A DNA stretch of 64,000 bases, from the NCBI RefSeq assembly GCF_003387075.1, contig NZ_QUMQ01000001.1, positions 7,874,001 to 7,938,000 of the forward strand, given 5' to 3'. The DNA is from Asanoa ferruginea (GTDB lineage: Bacteria; Actinomycetota; Actinomycetes; Mycobacteriales; Micromonosporaceae). Shown piece after piece: positions 8,221-16,727 of this stretch. The position numbers and the translations under genes are program-made. The notes under the pieces were generated by a model. That model ran no database searches, was not told the origin of the DNA, and worked only from the letters and a program-made list of their open reading frames with translations. The first letter of the stretch is position 1. The number at the start of each line of letters is the position of its first letter.

Positions 8221-8991
8221 ATGGCCGCCATGCGGTTCACCGACGCCGAGCTTCCGCTCCACATCGCCGACCGGCTGGCTGGCCTGCCGGCGGTGCGGGC
8301 GGTGGCGCTGGGCGGCTCACGGGCCGCGGGCACCCACCGCCCCGACAGCGACTGGGACTTCGCCGTCTATTACCGGGGCGGGTTCGACCCGGCCGACCTG
8401 CGCGCGCTGGGCTGGCCGGGCGAGGTCTCCGAGCTCGGCGGCTGGGGCGGTGGCGTGTTCAACGGCGGCGCCTGGCTGACCGTCGACGGGCGACGGGTCG
8501 ACGTGCACTACCGCGACCTGGCCGACGTCGAGCACCACCTGGCCGAGGCGCGCGCCGGGCGGTTCCGGATCGAAAACCTGCTGTTCCACCTCGCCGGGGT
8601 GCCGACCTACATCGTGGTAGCCGAGCTGGCCGGCAACCGGGTGCTGCACGGCTCGCTCCCCCGGCCCGACTACCCGCCCGCGCTGCGCGAACGGGCGCCG
8701 GGGGCTTGGTGGAGCCGGGCCGAGTTGACGCTGTCCTACGCCCGCACCAACTTCGCACCGCGCGGCGCCGCCCTGGAGTGCGCCGGCGCGGCCGCCCGGG
8801 CCTGCCACGAGACGGCCCACGCCGTGCTGGCCGCCCGCGGCGAGTGGGTGACCAACGAGAAGCGCCTGCTCGACCGCTCCGGCCTGCGGCTCGTCGACCC
8901 GCTGGTGGCGGCCATGACCCCAGACGCCGCCGCGCTCACGGGTGCCCTCGACCGGATCGCGGAGATCCTCGGCGCCGCCGCGCCGGAGTAG
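8221..8991 (+). CDS. Nucleotidyltransferase-domain protein
   Basis: This is a 256-residue protein. The N-terminus carries a minimal nucleotidyltransferase signature: GGSRAAGTHRPDSDWDFAVY around residues 31-50 has the GS helix turn and the two metal-binding Asp residues, and a third likely Asp lies in RRVDVHYRD near 94. The C-terminal half (from about 140) is alpha-helical. This layout resembles aminoglycoside nucleotidyltransferases and MNT-type antitoxins, but no HEPN partner is adjacent. It starts 10 bp after the reductase stop and may be cotranscribed. A second ATG at 8230 is an equally possible start. The substrate is unknown. Confidence 0.8.
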   Translation: MAAMRFTDAELPLHIADRLAGLPAVRAVALGGSRAAGTHRPDSDWDFAVYYRGGFDPADLRALGWPGEVSELGGWGGGVFNGGAWLTVDGRRVDVHYRDLADVEHHLAEARAGRFRIENLLFHLAGVPTYIVVAELAGNRVLHGSLPRPDYPPALRERAPGAWWSRAELTLSYARTNFAPRGAALECAGAAARACHETAHAVLAARGEWVTNEKRLLDRSGLRLVDPLVAAMTPDAAALTGALDRIAEILGAAAPE

Positions 8992-9027
8992 CTTGGGACG
9001 GCCGCCCAGGCTCCGCGGCCGAAGGGG

Positions 9028-9330
9028 TCAATCGTGGTGGTGGGCCCGGTTCTCACGCAGTGCTTCCTCGAGCTGGTCCTCGAGAATGATGATGCGGCAG
9101 GCGGCAACGATGTCCGTGCCCTGATCGCACATCTCCCGAGCCCGCGCCGCGAGTCGTATCTGATAGCGGGAGTAGCGGCGATGCCCGCCGTCAGAACGGA
9201 ACGGGTCGATCAGCTTCGCGTCGCCGAGTCGGCGCAGGAACTCCGGCGAACAACCGACGATCTCCGCCGCCCGGCCCATCGTGTAGGCGGGGTAATCCTC
9301 ATCATCGAGCCGGTCTTCGGGTTGGCCCAT
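9028..9330 (-). CDS. Small MerR-like (HspR-type) DNA-binding protein
   Basis: This is a 100-residue protein with a single MerR winged helix: YTMGRAAEIVGCSPEFLRRL as helix-turn-helix and the wing GGHRRYSRYQIRLAARARE. A short tail, ILEDQLEEALRENRAHHHD, could form a dimerising helix and ends in histidines. There is no effector-binding domain. The ATG at 9330 has GGAGGTG 5 nt upstream, so longer readings into the upstream region are not needed. It is preceded by a 29-bp GC-rich hairpin and a possible small ORF. Resemblance to HspR suggests a repressor, but no chaperone gene is nearby. Confidence 0.85.
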   Translation of the reverse strand: MGQPEDRLDDEDYPAYTMGRAAEIVGCSPEFLRRLGDAKLIDPFRSDGGHRRYSRYQIRLAARAREMCDQGTDIVAACRIIILEDQLEEALRENRAHHHD

Positions 9331-9347
9331 ATACACCTCCGTTGCGA

Positions 9348-9376
9348 GGGCCCCGGCGCTGGGAGCGCCGGGGCCC
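9348..9376. repeat. Perfect 13-bp-arm hairpin in the leader of the MerR-like gene
   Basis: Arms GGGCCCCGGCGCT (9348-9360) and AGCGCCGGGGCCC (9364-9376) flank a GGG loop. On the minus strand it lies about 18-46 nt before the ATG at 9330, directly before the Shine-Dalgarno sequence, and about 26 nt after the stop of a candidate small ORF. There is no T-run, so it looks more like a leader structure or attenuator than an intrinsic terminator. Confidence 0.7.
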
Positions 9377-9401
9377 AAGGGTTGCGGGTCAGAAACACCA
9401 T

Positions 9402-9560
9402 CTACCGACAGAACGCCGGCTTGTCGTATCCACACCAGGCCCGTCTGAGCCTTTCGGGTGCGGGGATCGCATAAGCGTGACCGAAGACCACCTCTCGTTC
9501 GATGGAAACAGCGGTGTCCGCGCCCAGACCCGTCAATGCGGCCGGCGGCGGGCGATCCAA
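9402..9560 (-). CDS. Candidate 52-residue small protein ending WCGYDKPAFCR
   Basis: This ORF opens after an in-frame TGA and could start at the TTG at 9560 (GGGAGG 12 nt upstream, longer than ideal). It ends with TAG at 9402-9404. The predicted C-terminus is WCGYDKPAFCR, two cysteines eight residues apart in an aromatic-rich tail, after an acidic and hydrophobic leader-like part (SIEREVVFGHAYAIPAPERL). That layout recalls precursor or leader peptides, but no modification enzyme is adjacent. The MerR-like gene follows after the 13-bp-arm hairpin. Start codon, expression and function are unproven, and third-position GC is lower than in neighbouring genes. Confidence 0.25.
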   Translation of the reverse strand: MDRPPPAALTGLGADTAVSIEREVVFGHAYAIPAPERLRRAWCGYDKPAFCR

Positions 9561-9920
9561 CGGTGTGCGGGCCCTCCCTTTCCTCTGACTTCATACATCT
9601 CTTACTCGTGCTGTCCGCCGGTGTCGGAACCCCACGCGACTTCATGGCCCCGGCACGTGCGACGAACGGTCGTGCTCTTCCGCCTCGTGCGGGCGGGTGC
9701 GTCAGCGTTTTTGTTATTCCACTCTCGACCAGAAGAACGTTAACGGACGCCAACAAGCATGTCTAGGTTTTCGAGCATAGATTTTCTGCGTGTCGGCCGG
9801 CAGCCTCTCTTCGGCGCGTCGGGTTAGTTGGGCCACCCGAACCAACCCGGTCTCGTCGGACCACGTCCGGAATGGCAGGCTCAGCCGATGCACGACCGGT
9901 GGACCAGAAGGAGGCAGGGG
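9561..9920. other. Non-coding spacer before the adenylate kinase gene
   Basis: This stretch is AT-richer than its surroundings around 9700-9790. I see no convincing gene. It should hold the promoter for the minus-strand MerR-like transcript and the one for adk, whose Shine-Dalgarno sequence is AGAAGGAGG at 9906-9914. Confidence 0.5.
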
Positions 9921-10589
9921 ATGCGGGTGCTGATGGTCGCGCCGCCGGGTGCTGGCAAAGGAACGCAGGGTGCGGTCATCGCCACCCATTTCGGCATACC
10001 GCACATCGCCACCGGCGATCTGCTCCGCGACCATGTCGCGCGCCGCACCGCGCTCGGTCGGGCCGTCCAGGCCCATCTCGACAAGGGTGAGCTGGTGCCG
10101 GACGAGATCGTGCTGGACATGGTTCAGGAGGCGCTCACCGCGGTGGCCGCCACGGGTGGCGGGTATGTGCTCGATGGCGTGCCACGCAACATGGCGCAGG
10201 CGCGAGCCACCTACCAGATCGGCTTGGAGCTCGGCATGACCGCGGACGTCGCGCTGCACCTCAAGGCCGACGACCGGGAACTCAAACGACGGCTGCTGGC
10301 TCGCGCCGCGCTCGAGGGCCGCTCCGACGACACGGAAGAGGCCATCGAGCATCGGCTGCGGCTCTACCACGAACTGACGCACCCCATTGTCGCCTGGTAC
10401 GGCGAACGCGGCATCCTCGTCACCGTCGACGCCATGCGGCCGGCGGACCAGGTCGGCCGCGAGATCCTCGCCGCGTTGGAGGTCATGAGCTCGTTCGTGG
10501 ATCACGTCCCCGAACAGTCGCGACGGGCGGTCGACCTCACCGGGCTCGGCGCCGCCTTCGGCGAGATGACAACCGACCCGTCGCGCTGA
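9921..10589 (+). CDS. Adenylate kinase family protein (probable paralogue)
   Basis: This is a 222-residue nucleoside monophosphate kinase. The P-loop APPGAGKGT spans residues 7-15, the NMP-binding segment reads IATGDLLRDHVARRTALGR, and the substrate motif appears as LDGVPRNMAQA, where the usual adenylate kinase text is LDGFPR. The lid is short (ARAALEGRSDDTEEA) with no zinc cysteines, and a C-terminal tail of about 20 residues is extra. I chose the ATG at 9921 because AGAAGGAGG lies 6 nt upstream. Housekeeping adk normally sits next to secY and map in ribosomal-protein operons, so this isolated copy is probably a second, specialised kinase. Confidence 0.88.
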   Translation: MRVLMVAPPGAGKGTQGAVIATHFGIPHIATGDLLRDHVARRTALGRAVQAHLDKGELVPDEIVLDMVQEALTAVAATGGGYVLDGVPRNMAQARATYQIGLELGMTADVALHLKADDRELKRRLLARAALEGRSDDTEEAIEHRLRLYHELTHPIVAWYGERGILVTVDAMRPADQVGREILAALEVMSSFVDHVPEQSRRAVDLTGLGAAFGEMTTDPSR

Positions 10590-10606
10590 GCGCCCTGGTC
10601 CGGGGT

Positions 10607-12133
10607 TCACCAGGCGGGCGCGGTGACCCCGGTCGCGTAGACGAAGCGGTCGGGGCGCAGCACCACGGCGCCGACCTGGTGGCGGGCGAACCAGGCCGCC
10701 AGGACCCCGGCCGGGTCGCCGATGTCGACCAGGCCGCCGGGCGCCGCACCCCCCAGGGCGGCGCCCGGCGGCAGCACTCGGACGAACGTGGCCGGCGGGC
10801 CGGACCAGGTCGTCGCCGCCCGTTCGTCGACGTCTGGACCGATCACCACGAAGCCGGCCCCGAGCACGTCGTCGAGCAGGCGTGGCTCCGGCGAGCCCGC
10901 GACGAGCACGGCCGGCTGCGGGAACATCACGCCCACGGGGCGCTTTCCTTTACCGACGGCCGGGAGTGGTTTGAACTCGAAGTGGCGCACGAACCGGCGT
11001 ACCCGCGGAATGGTCTGGATCGTCCGCAGTGCCGCGTCCCGCAGGGCCGCCGCCCAGCGCTTGCGGACCAGGAAGACCCGGCCGAGCCGGACGCTGGTGA
11101 CCGCCATCTCCTCGGTGTGCGGACGGCGTTCGGCCTCATACGTGTCGAGCAGCGTGTCGCCGGCGCGGCCCTGCACCACCAGCGCGATCTTCCAGGTCAG
11201 GTTGGCCGCGTCGCGCAGGCCGCTGCACAGGCCCTGGCCCAGGAACGGTGGCATCTGGTGTGCGGCGTCGCCGAGGAGCAGCACCCGGCCGGCCCGCCAG
11301 CGCGCGGCGACCACGTGGTGGAAGGTGTAGACGACGGCGCGGGTGACGGTGAACCGGTCCGGGTCGACATAGGGCGCGGCCAGCCGGGCGATCGTCGCCG
11401 GGTCGGTCATCTCCTCGGGCGTCTCGCCGTCGCGGAGCATGAACTCGAGGCGGTGGGTGCCGATCGCGCCCGGCGAGACGAAGCCGGGCCGGTTCCAGTC
11501 GCAGACGAATTGGGTCACCGGCACCCGCACCGCCTCCGGCGGGACGTCACCGGTGAGGGCGAGCCAGGGCTCGGCGTAGGAGGTGCCGACCAGGTCGATG
11601 CCGGCCGCGACCCGGGTGGCGCTGCGGGCGCCGTCGCAACCGAGCACGTAGCGCGCCCGCACCGTGGTGTGCCGGCCGGACTCGACGTCGAGGAGCACCA
11701 CGGTGACCCCGTCGGCGTCCTGGGTCAGCTCGACCATCTCGGTCGCCGTGCGCAGCTCGACGTGTGGGAAGCGGTCGAAGCCCTTGCGCAGTGCCTCTTC
11801 CAGGATCGGCTGGTCGAAGAAGTGCAGTGGCGGCGCGCCGAGCCCGAAGTCGATCTCGTCGAGCGCGATGGTCGCGAAGGGGCGGGCCGCGCTGTCGACA
11901 TACTCCACGGTGGACGGTGCGTACATGTCGGCGGCGACCTCGTCCCGCAGGCCGGCGAGCTGGTAGATCCGCAGCGCCTCGTCGTCGCAGGAGAACGCCC
12001 GCGGCTGCCGGTGCGGCTCAGTGCCCCGCTCGACGACCAGCGTGCGCACGTCGTGGCGGCCGAGCAGGTTGGCGGTGAGCGCGCCGACCGGGCCGCAACC
12101 GACCACGACGACGTCGACCTCTTCGATAGACAT
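10607..12133 (-). CDS. FAD-dependent aromatic monooxygenase (MhpA/UbiH type)
   Basis: This 508-residue protein is a class A flavoprotein monooxygenase. It has the N-terminal dinucleotide fold VVVVGCGPVGALTANLLGRH (residues 8-27), the DG motif LGCDGARSATR near 170, and the second FAD motif LLLGDAAHQMPPFLGQGLCS near 290, followed by GLRDAANLTWK. The C-terminal thioredoxin-like domain of the phenol-hydroxylase subfamily is present in reduced form. It resembles 3-(3-hydroxyphenyl)propionate hydroxylases and polyketide hydroxylases such as PgaE. It is monocistronic and lies tail-to-tail with the adenylate kinase gene. The substrate is probably a hydroxylated aromatic. Confidence 0.9.
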   Translation of the reverse strand: MSIEEVDVVVVGCGPVGALTANLLGRHDVRTLVVERGTEPHRQPRAFSCDDEALRIYQLAGLRDEVAADMYAPSTVEYVDSAARPFATIALDEIDFGLGAPPLHFFDQPILEEALRKGFDRFPHVELRTATEMVELTQDADGVTVVLLDVESGRHTTVRARYVLGCDGARSATRVAAGIDLVGTSYAEPWLALTGDVPPEAVRVPVTQFVCDWNRPGFVSPGAIGTHRLEFMLRDGETPEEMTDPATIARLAAPYVDPDRFTVTRAVVYTFHHVVAARWRAGRVLLLGDAAHQMPPFLGQGLCSGLRDAANLTWKIALVVQGRAGDTLLDTYEAERRPHTEEMAVTSVRLGRVFLVRKRWAAALRDAALRTIQTIPRVRRFVRHFEFKPLPAVGKGKRPVGVMFPQPAVLVAGSPEPRLLDDVLGAGFVVIGPDVDERAATTWSGPPATFVRVLPPGAALGGAAPGGLVDIGDPAGVLAAWFARHQVGAVVLRPDRFVYATGVTAPAW

Positions 12134-12202
12134 GCCACCCAGGAAACCCGGCGGCCGTGGAGGTCCTGTGGAGGAGCAGCCTCCACGGGTTCTCCACGCG
12201 GC

Positions 12203-15190
12203 TCAGACCGGAAAGCGGGCGACGATCAGCTCAGCACCCTGTGCCGCGGCGAGTGCGGCGCCCACGCGCAGGTCGTCGGCGTTCGCGCGGGCCACGCCGC
12301 GGATGCGCAGGAGTTCGGCGGCCACGACCCGCTCGTCGACCGCGGCCGCGAGGCCCTCGTCGGCCAGCACCGCCGCCGTCGCGCGGTCGCCGGCGACCAG
12401 GCACGCGTCGGCCATCGCCGCCGTGGTGATCGTGCGGGTCGACCGCAGCCCGAGAGCGTAGATGGCCGCCGCCGCCGCATCGCGTCGCATCGGTCGAGGT
12501 CGCCGCCGCGGACCGCGACCCACTCCGTCAGGAATTCGGCGATGGTGGTGAAGTGCGGCACGTCGACCGCCCGGCACCTCTCGGCGGCCGCCCGGCCGCT
12601 TTCCGCGTCGCCCTGCTGCATGGCCAGCCAGCCGGTGAACATGGCGACGTTGCCCCGCGCGTAGGGGTCGTCGGTGCGCTCGGCCAGGTCGGCCGCCTCG
12701 GCGAGGTCGGCCCGCGCCGCCGCCGCGTCGCCGCGCAGCGACCGCACCAGCGCGCGGAAGTTCAACGGCGACAACGGTGGCGTACGCCCGACCTGCTCGG
12801 CCAGGGCCCGCACCTCTACCTCGCGCAGCCGCTCGATCGACCGGCTCAGGTGCTCCTCCGCCGCCGCGAGCCGGCCCGTGAAATAGGAGACGGCGCCGAG
12901 CAGGTAGGACCCGGCCGACGCGAGCAGCGGGTCCCCGGCACCGGCCGCCCGCGACAGCCGGCCGCCGAGATCTTCCGCGATCTGGAACTCCGCGCGATTG
13001 GCGGCCAGCTCGCCGAGTGTCCACAGTGCTGCCCGCGAGTCGGCGTCGGGGCCGGCGAGGGTCAGCAGCTCCCGCGCGCGGACGCACACCTCGTCGACCG
13101 CGTCGCTGCCGACGCCGACGGTGATCTGGAGCAGCGCCGTGCGGTGGAGCTGCACCGCCAACTCGGCTCGGGCGGTCGCGGGCGAGCCGGCCGCCAGCAG
13201 GGCCGCGGCGCGCTCGAGGTGGGCCAGCGCGTCCTCGTAGGCGACCCGGCGGGTGGCGTCTTCGGCCGCGCGCAGGGTCCAGCGCAGGTGGTCGGCTTCG
13301 CGACCGAGCCCGAGCGCCTGCCCGTAGTGGTGGGCCAGCTCGGCCGGGGCGAGCACGGTGCCATCGGCGGCCGCGTCGGCGAGCCGGGCGTGCAGCAGGG
13401 CCCGCCGCGACGGCGGCAGCTCGGCGTGGCCGACCTCCGCGAACAGCGGATGCCGCATCCGGATCGCGCCCGGCCCGGCCTCCGCGACCAGGTGGGCGAT
13501 GGCCGGCTCGGCCAGCAGCTCCGCGACCTCGGTCACGGGCTGCCCGGTGGCGGCGGCGAGCAGCCGCAGGTCGAGCTCGCGGCCGGCGACACAGAGCAGG
13601 TCGAGGCAGCCGCGGCCGGCCGGTGACAGCGCGGCGAACCGCGACCGGACCACGTCGCGGATGCTCGGCGGTGCGCTGCCGCCGGGCGAGGCCAGCAGCT
13701 CGGTGAGGAAGAACGGGTTGCCACCGGTGCGGGCGAGCAGCCGCGCCACGTCGGCGTCCGGCGGCCGCACCCCGGTGCGGGCCCGGACGAGGTCGGTCAC
13801 CGCGGCGGTGTCGAGCCCGGCCGGGTGCAGTTGGCGCACGCCCACGCGGGCGAGGTCGGCGAGGGCGGCGACGGTGTCGGGTAGCTGGCCGTAGGGTCGC
13901 AGCGTCGCCACGACCAGGACCCGGCTCGCCGGCAGAGCGGTCGCCAGGAACCGCAGCAGGAGCAGCGAGTCGCGGTCGGCGGCGTGCAGGTCGTCGAGCA
14001 CGATGACCAGCCCGTCCTGCCGGGCGACCGCACCCACCAGCGCCGCGACCGCCTCGTAGGCGTGGAACCGGGCGGCCGGATCGTGGTCGGCGGTCGCGGT
14101 CGGCCCCGGTGTGAAGCCGTTCAGCGCCGCGGCGGCGCCGGACTCGCCGGCCTGCGGCAGGGCGGCGAGCGCGCGGACGACCTGTGACCAGAGCCAGAAC
14201 GGTGGCGCCTGGCCGAGGTCGGGGCACCGGCCCCAGACCACCGGCACACCCATCGCCCGCGCCTGGTCGCTGACCGCGGTGGCGAGGCTCGTCTTGCCGA
14301 TGCCGGCCTCGCCGACCAGCGCGACGATCCGGCCCGAGCCGTCGAGGGCGGACGTGAGCAGGTCGGTGAGCGTGGCCAGCTCGGTCGCGCGCCCGACCAA
14401 GGAGGACGTGACGACGGGCTGTGCGTCCGGTGGGCTTGGCACCGCGTGCTCGAGGATCTGGCGTTGCAGGTCGCGCAGCGCCTGACCTGGCTCGACCCCG
14501 TAGTCCTCCGCGAGATGGCGGCGGCCCTCGTCGAACACCGCCAGCGCCGCGGTCTGCTGCCCCGAGCGGTAGAGCGCGAGCATGAGGCGGGCGCGGGCCG
14601 ACTCGCGCTCGGGATGGTCGGCGACGAACCGCCGCAGTGCCGGCAGCACGGCGGCGTGCCGGCCGGCCGCGATCGCGGCGGCGTGCCAGCCCTCCTCGGC
14701 CATCCGGCGCGCCTCCACCAGCCGGGCCGCCTCGGTTCGCAGGGCCGCGAGATCGCCCGCCGCCACACTGTCGCCCCGCCACAGGCCCAGCGCGGACAGG
14801 AAGGCCTGTTCGGCCGTCCGGGGATCGCCGTCGGCCAGCGCCCGCGCGCCGGAGTCCGCCAGGGCCTCGAACCTGGCGGCATCCAGCGCGTCGGGGTCGA
14901 CGCACAGCTCGTAGCCGCCGGGCAGCCCGCGGAGCACCTTCGACTCGCCGCCGGGATCGCGGTCGGGTTCGAGGGGCGCGCCGCAGGCCGGCCACATAGG
15001 TGCGGAGCGTGACCTGGGCACTCGCCGGTGGCGCACCGTCCCAGAGCGCGTCGGAGAGCCAGTCGGCGCTGACGAACACGTTGGGCCGGAAGAGCAGCAG
15101 CGTCAGCAGGTCACGTTGTTTGGGCCCGCCGACGGGGACCGCCGCCCCGTCGCGCCACACCTGCAACGGCCCCAACACCCCGAACCGCAC
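12203..15190 (-). pseudogene. AfsR-type regulator (winged helix, BTAD, NB-ARC/AAA, TPR) interrupted by two frameshifts
   Basis: The protein starts MRFGVLGPLQVWRDG, an OmpR-like winged helix, and should continue into the BTAD, but the frame changes after VAGLRRA. An extra base in the GGGG run at 14973-14976 restores LRRALEPDR if removed. A second frame runs through BTAD, a Walker A (VGEAGIGKTSL), Walker B (LVIVLDDLHAAD) and helical repeats as far as DRCDAMRR near 12490. There a missing base shifts to the original frame for the last 95 residues, ending ELIVARFPV. Combined length is about 995 residues with no C-terminal LuxR helix-turn-helix. Either the gene is decaying or the sequence has two indel errors; both sites are in short G/C-rich runs. 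Confidence 0.8.
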
Positions 15191-15228
15191 GACCTGGCCT
15201 CCGGCGACGACAGGCCGCGAGCATATCT

Positions 15229-15392
15229 AGGCCCTGTTTGATAACTGGGGTCGAGGCGAGGCGGAGTCCAGGTGTCGTCTGGGCGTGCGGCGGCTTTGCC
15301 CGGATACCGGTGTTGTATCCGGGTAAAGCCGCCGTGCGGTCAGGCGGCGCCTGGGCCCGCCGCAGCCCGGCCTCAGTTATCAAACAGGGCCT
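15229..15392. mobile_element. MITE-like palindromic element, 164 bp
   Basis: Terminal inverted repeats of 19 bp match exactly: AGGCCCTGTTTGATAACTG (15229-15247) and its reverse complement (15374-15392). The interior continues as an imperfect palindrome to a 20-bp hairpin (15288-15307 with 15315-15334, one mismatch) with loop CGGTGTT. It encodes nothing. The ends resemble IS5-superfamily termini, so it is probably a non-autonomous derivative of such an element. Flanks read CTA on the left and TTA on the right, a possible diverged target duplication. The right end reaches the stop codon of the adjacent SRPBCC gene. Confidence 0.75.
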
Positions 15393-15832
15393 TAGTGCCA
15401 GTTGCTGATCTGCACGTCGTTGGGCGACGGTGCGCCGGTGCCGGTCTCCACCAGCTGCTTCATGCTCATCAGGTAGGTCGCCCACTTCGTGCTGCAGTGG
15501 TTCATGAACGGCACCTGCTCGCGCCACCCCTCGTGGCTGAACATGACGATGGTGAAGTCGTCTTCGGTGTGCAGGTCCCAGCGGACGTGCGTGCCGATCC
15601 ACTCGTCCGGGCCCTCGATCACCTCCCAGAGCACGTGTTCGGCCGGCTTGGCCTCGAGCACCTTCATGTCGAAACCGCCGGGCACGAACTGGAACTTGAG
15701 CACGCCGCCTTCGCCGCCGTCGCCCTTGGTGTCGTCGGTCCACCAGGCCGCGAGCTGTTCCGGCGAGGTGATGGCCGCGTAGACGGCCTCCTTCGAGCCG
15801 ATGACGCCGACCCGGTGCAGGATGTCAACCAT
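15392..15832 (-). CDS. SRPBCC (AHSA1-like) protein
   Basis: This 146-residue START/Bet v 1-like domain starts MVDILHRVGVIGSKEAVYAA with the usual hydrophobic-cavity pattern (SPEQLAAWWTDDTKGD, VLWEVIEGPDEWIG). This family binds small hydrophobic molecules; none is known here. The ATG at 15832 lies inside the end of the ArsR gene (8-bp overlap), so it belongs to the ArsR/SRPBCC operon. Its TAA stop at 15392-15394 overlaps the outer edge of the MITE-like element, so the last codons or stop may have been altered by that insertion. Confidence 0.85.
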   Translation of the reverse strand: MVDILHRVGVIGSKEAVYAAITSPEQLAAWWTDDTKGDGGEGGVLKFQFVPGGFDMKVLEAKPAEHVLWEVIEGPDEWIGTHVRWDLHTEDDFTIVMFSHEGWREQVPFMNHCSTKWATYLMSMKQLVETGTGAPSPNDVQISNWH

Positions 15833-16181
15833 TGCGCTTCTCCTCTTGTGTCTTTGTCTGTTGGATGGTCTCGGCGATCTGCTTGATCCGCCGCAGTCGG
15901 GCGTCCCAGGTGTCGCCGACGGCGGTGAGCTGGGCCACGGCACGGCTCAGCTGTGCCTCGTCGACCCGGTAGTGCTTCTCCCGGCCCGCCGGCGTCGCTT
16001 CCACCAGGCCGACCCGGTCGAGCACCGCGAGGTGCTTGGCCACCGCCTGCCGGGTCACCGGCAGCCGCTCGCTGAGCGAGGTGGCGGTCCAGGATCCGGT
16101 CGCCAGCAGCAGATCGAGCATCCGTCGCCGGGTCGGGTCGCCGATCGCCGACCACAGCTCGTCGTCGATGGCGACCGTCAT
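15825..16181 (-). CDS. ArsR-family repressor
   Basis: This is a 118-residue winged helix: ELWSAIGDPTRRRMLDLLL, the recognition helix segment RLPVTRQAVAKHLAVLDRVG, and the wing VEATPAGREKHYRVD. There are no metal-binding cysteines, so it belongs to the metal-independent group that is typically encoded beside AHSA1/SRPBCC proteins. It overlaps the upstream SRPBCC stop by 4 bp and the downstream SRPBCC start by 8 bp. Two identical 15-bp palindromes upstream of the operon are the likely operator, giving autoregulation. Confidence 0.9.
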   Translation of the reverse strand: MTVAIDDELWSAIGDPTRRRMLDLLLATGSWTATSLSERLPVTRQAVAKHLAVLDRVGLVEATPAGREKHYRVDEAQLSRAVAQLTAVGDTWDARLRRIKQIAETIQQTKTQEEKRNG

Positions 16182-16642
16182 CGCGACGACGCCAGCCGCT
16201 CGGCCGACGCCGCGATCCTGGGCACGAACATGTCCCAGCCGACGCCGTGCTCGTGGTATTGCTTCTCCAGCGCCGCGATCTCCCAGCCGCGCTCGCGGAA
16301 GCCGGTCTCGGTCAGGCGCAACAGCGTGCCCGCGCCGGACGGCACGAGTTCGAAGGTCACCAGCATCGAGTTGCCGTCGGCGGCCGTCTCCCCCGCGCCG
16401 TGGGTCCAGCGGAAGCTGAACAGCCGGGGCGGGTCGACGTCGACCACGCTCATCGGCACGACGTTGGCGCGCATGTTGTCGCCGTCGGCCCAGACGAGCT
16501 CACCGGTCGAACCCGGGGTGGGCCGGACGTCGGTGTCGGCCTGCCACCAGTCCTTGATGTGCTCGGGCTGGCTGACCACCTCGAACACCACCTCTGGCGG
16601 TGCGTCGACGTGGATCTCGCGCTCGATGCTGGCGTACTCCAT
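16178..16642 (-). CDS. SRPBCC (AHSA1-like) protein, first gene of the ArsR operon
   Basis: This is a 154-residue START/Bet v 1-like protein (MEYASIEREIHVDAPPEVVFEVV, then FRWTHGAGETAADGNSMLVT and LRLTETGFRERGWE). It is paralogous in fold to the 146-residue protein downstream, with the ArsR gene between. The start at 16642 is followed by the standard family N-terminus, and the palindromic operators lie 19-78 bp upstream. The role is unknown; ligand sequestration or delivery is plausible from the family. Confidence 0.88.
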   Translation of the reverse strand: MEYASIEREIHVDAPPEVVFEVVSQPEHIKDWWQADTDVRPTPGSTGELVWADGDNMRANVVPMSVVDVDPPRLFSFRWTHGAGETAADGNSMLVTFELVPSGAGTLLRLTETGFRERGWEIAALEKQYHEHGVGWDMFVPRIAASAERLASSR

Positions 16643-16660
16643 GAATGCTCCCGCGTTATC

Positions 16661-16720
16661 GCAACCTTTGGTTGCTCATTACGTTAGCGCGGGACCATTG
16701 GATGCGCAACCTTTGGTTGC
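16661..16720. promoter_or_regulatory. Twin ArsR-type operators
   Basis: The perfect palindrome GCAACCTTTGGTTGC occurs twice, at 16661-16675 and 16706-16720, with starts 45 bp apart (about four helical turns). Both lie between the first SRPBCC gene and nadE, directly upstream of the ArsR operon. Size and symmetry fit a dimeric ArsR-fold repressor bound at two phased sites. Confidence 0.75.
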
Positions 16721-16727
16721 GGCTGGG

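Noticed and set aside
8221-8991. MNT/HEPN toxin-antitoxin pair
   Set aside because: The nucleotidyltransferase domain is present but there is no adjacent HEPN partner; the protein is also longer than MNT antitoxins.
9331-9756. N-terminal extension of the MerR-like protein to position 9756
   Set aside because: A GGAGGTG Shine-Dalgarno sequence sits directly before the ATG at 9330, and the extension resembles no protein and spans a hairpin.
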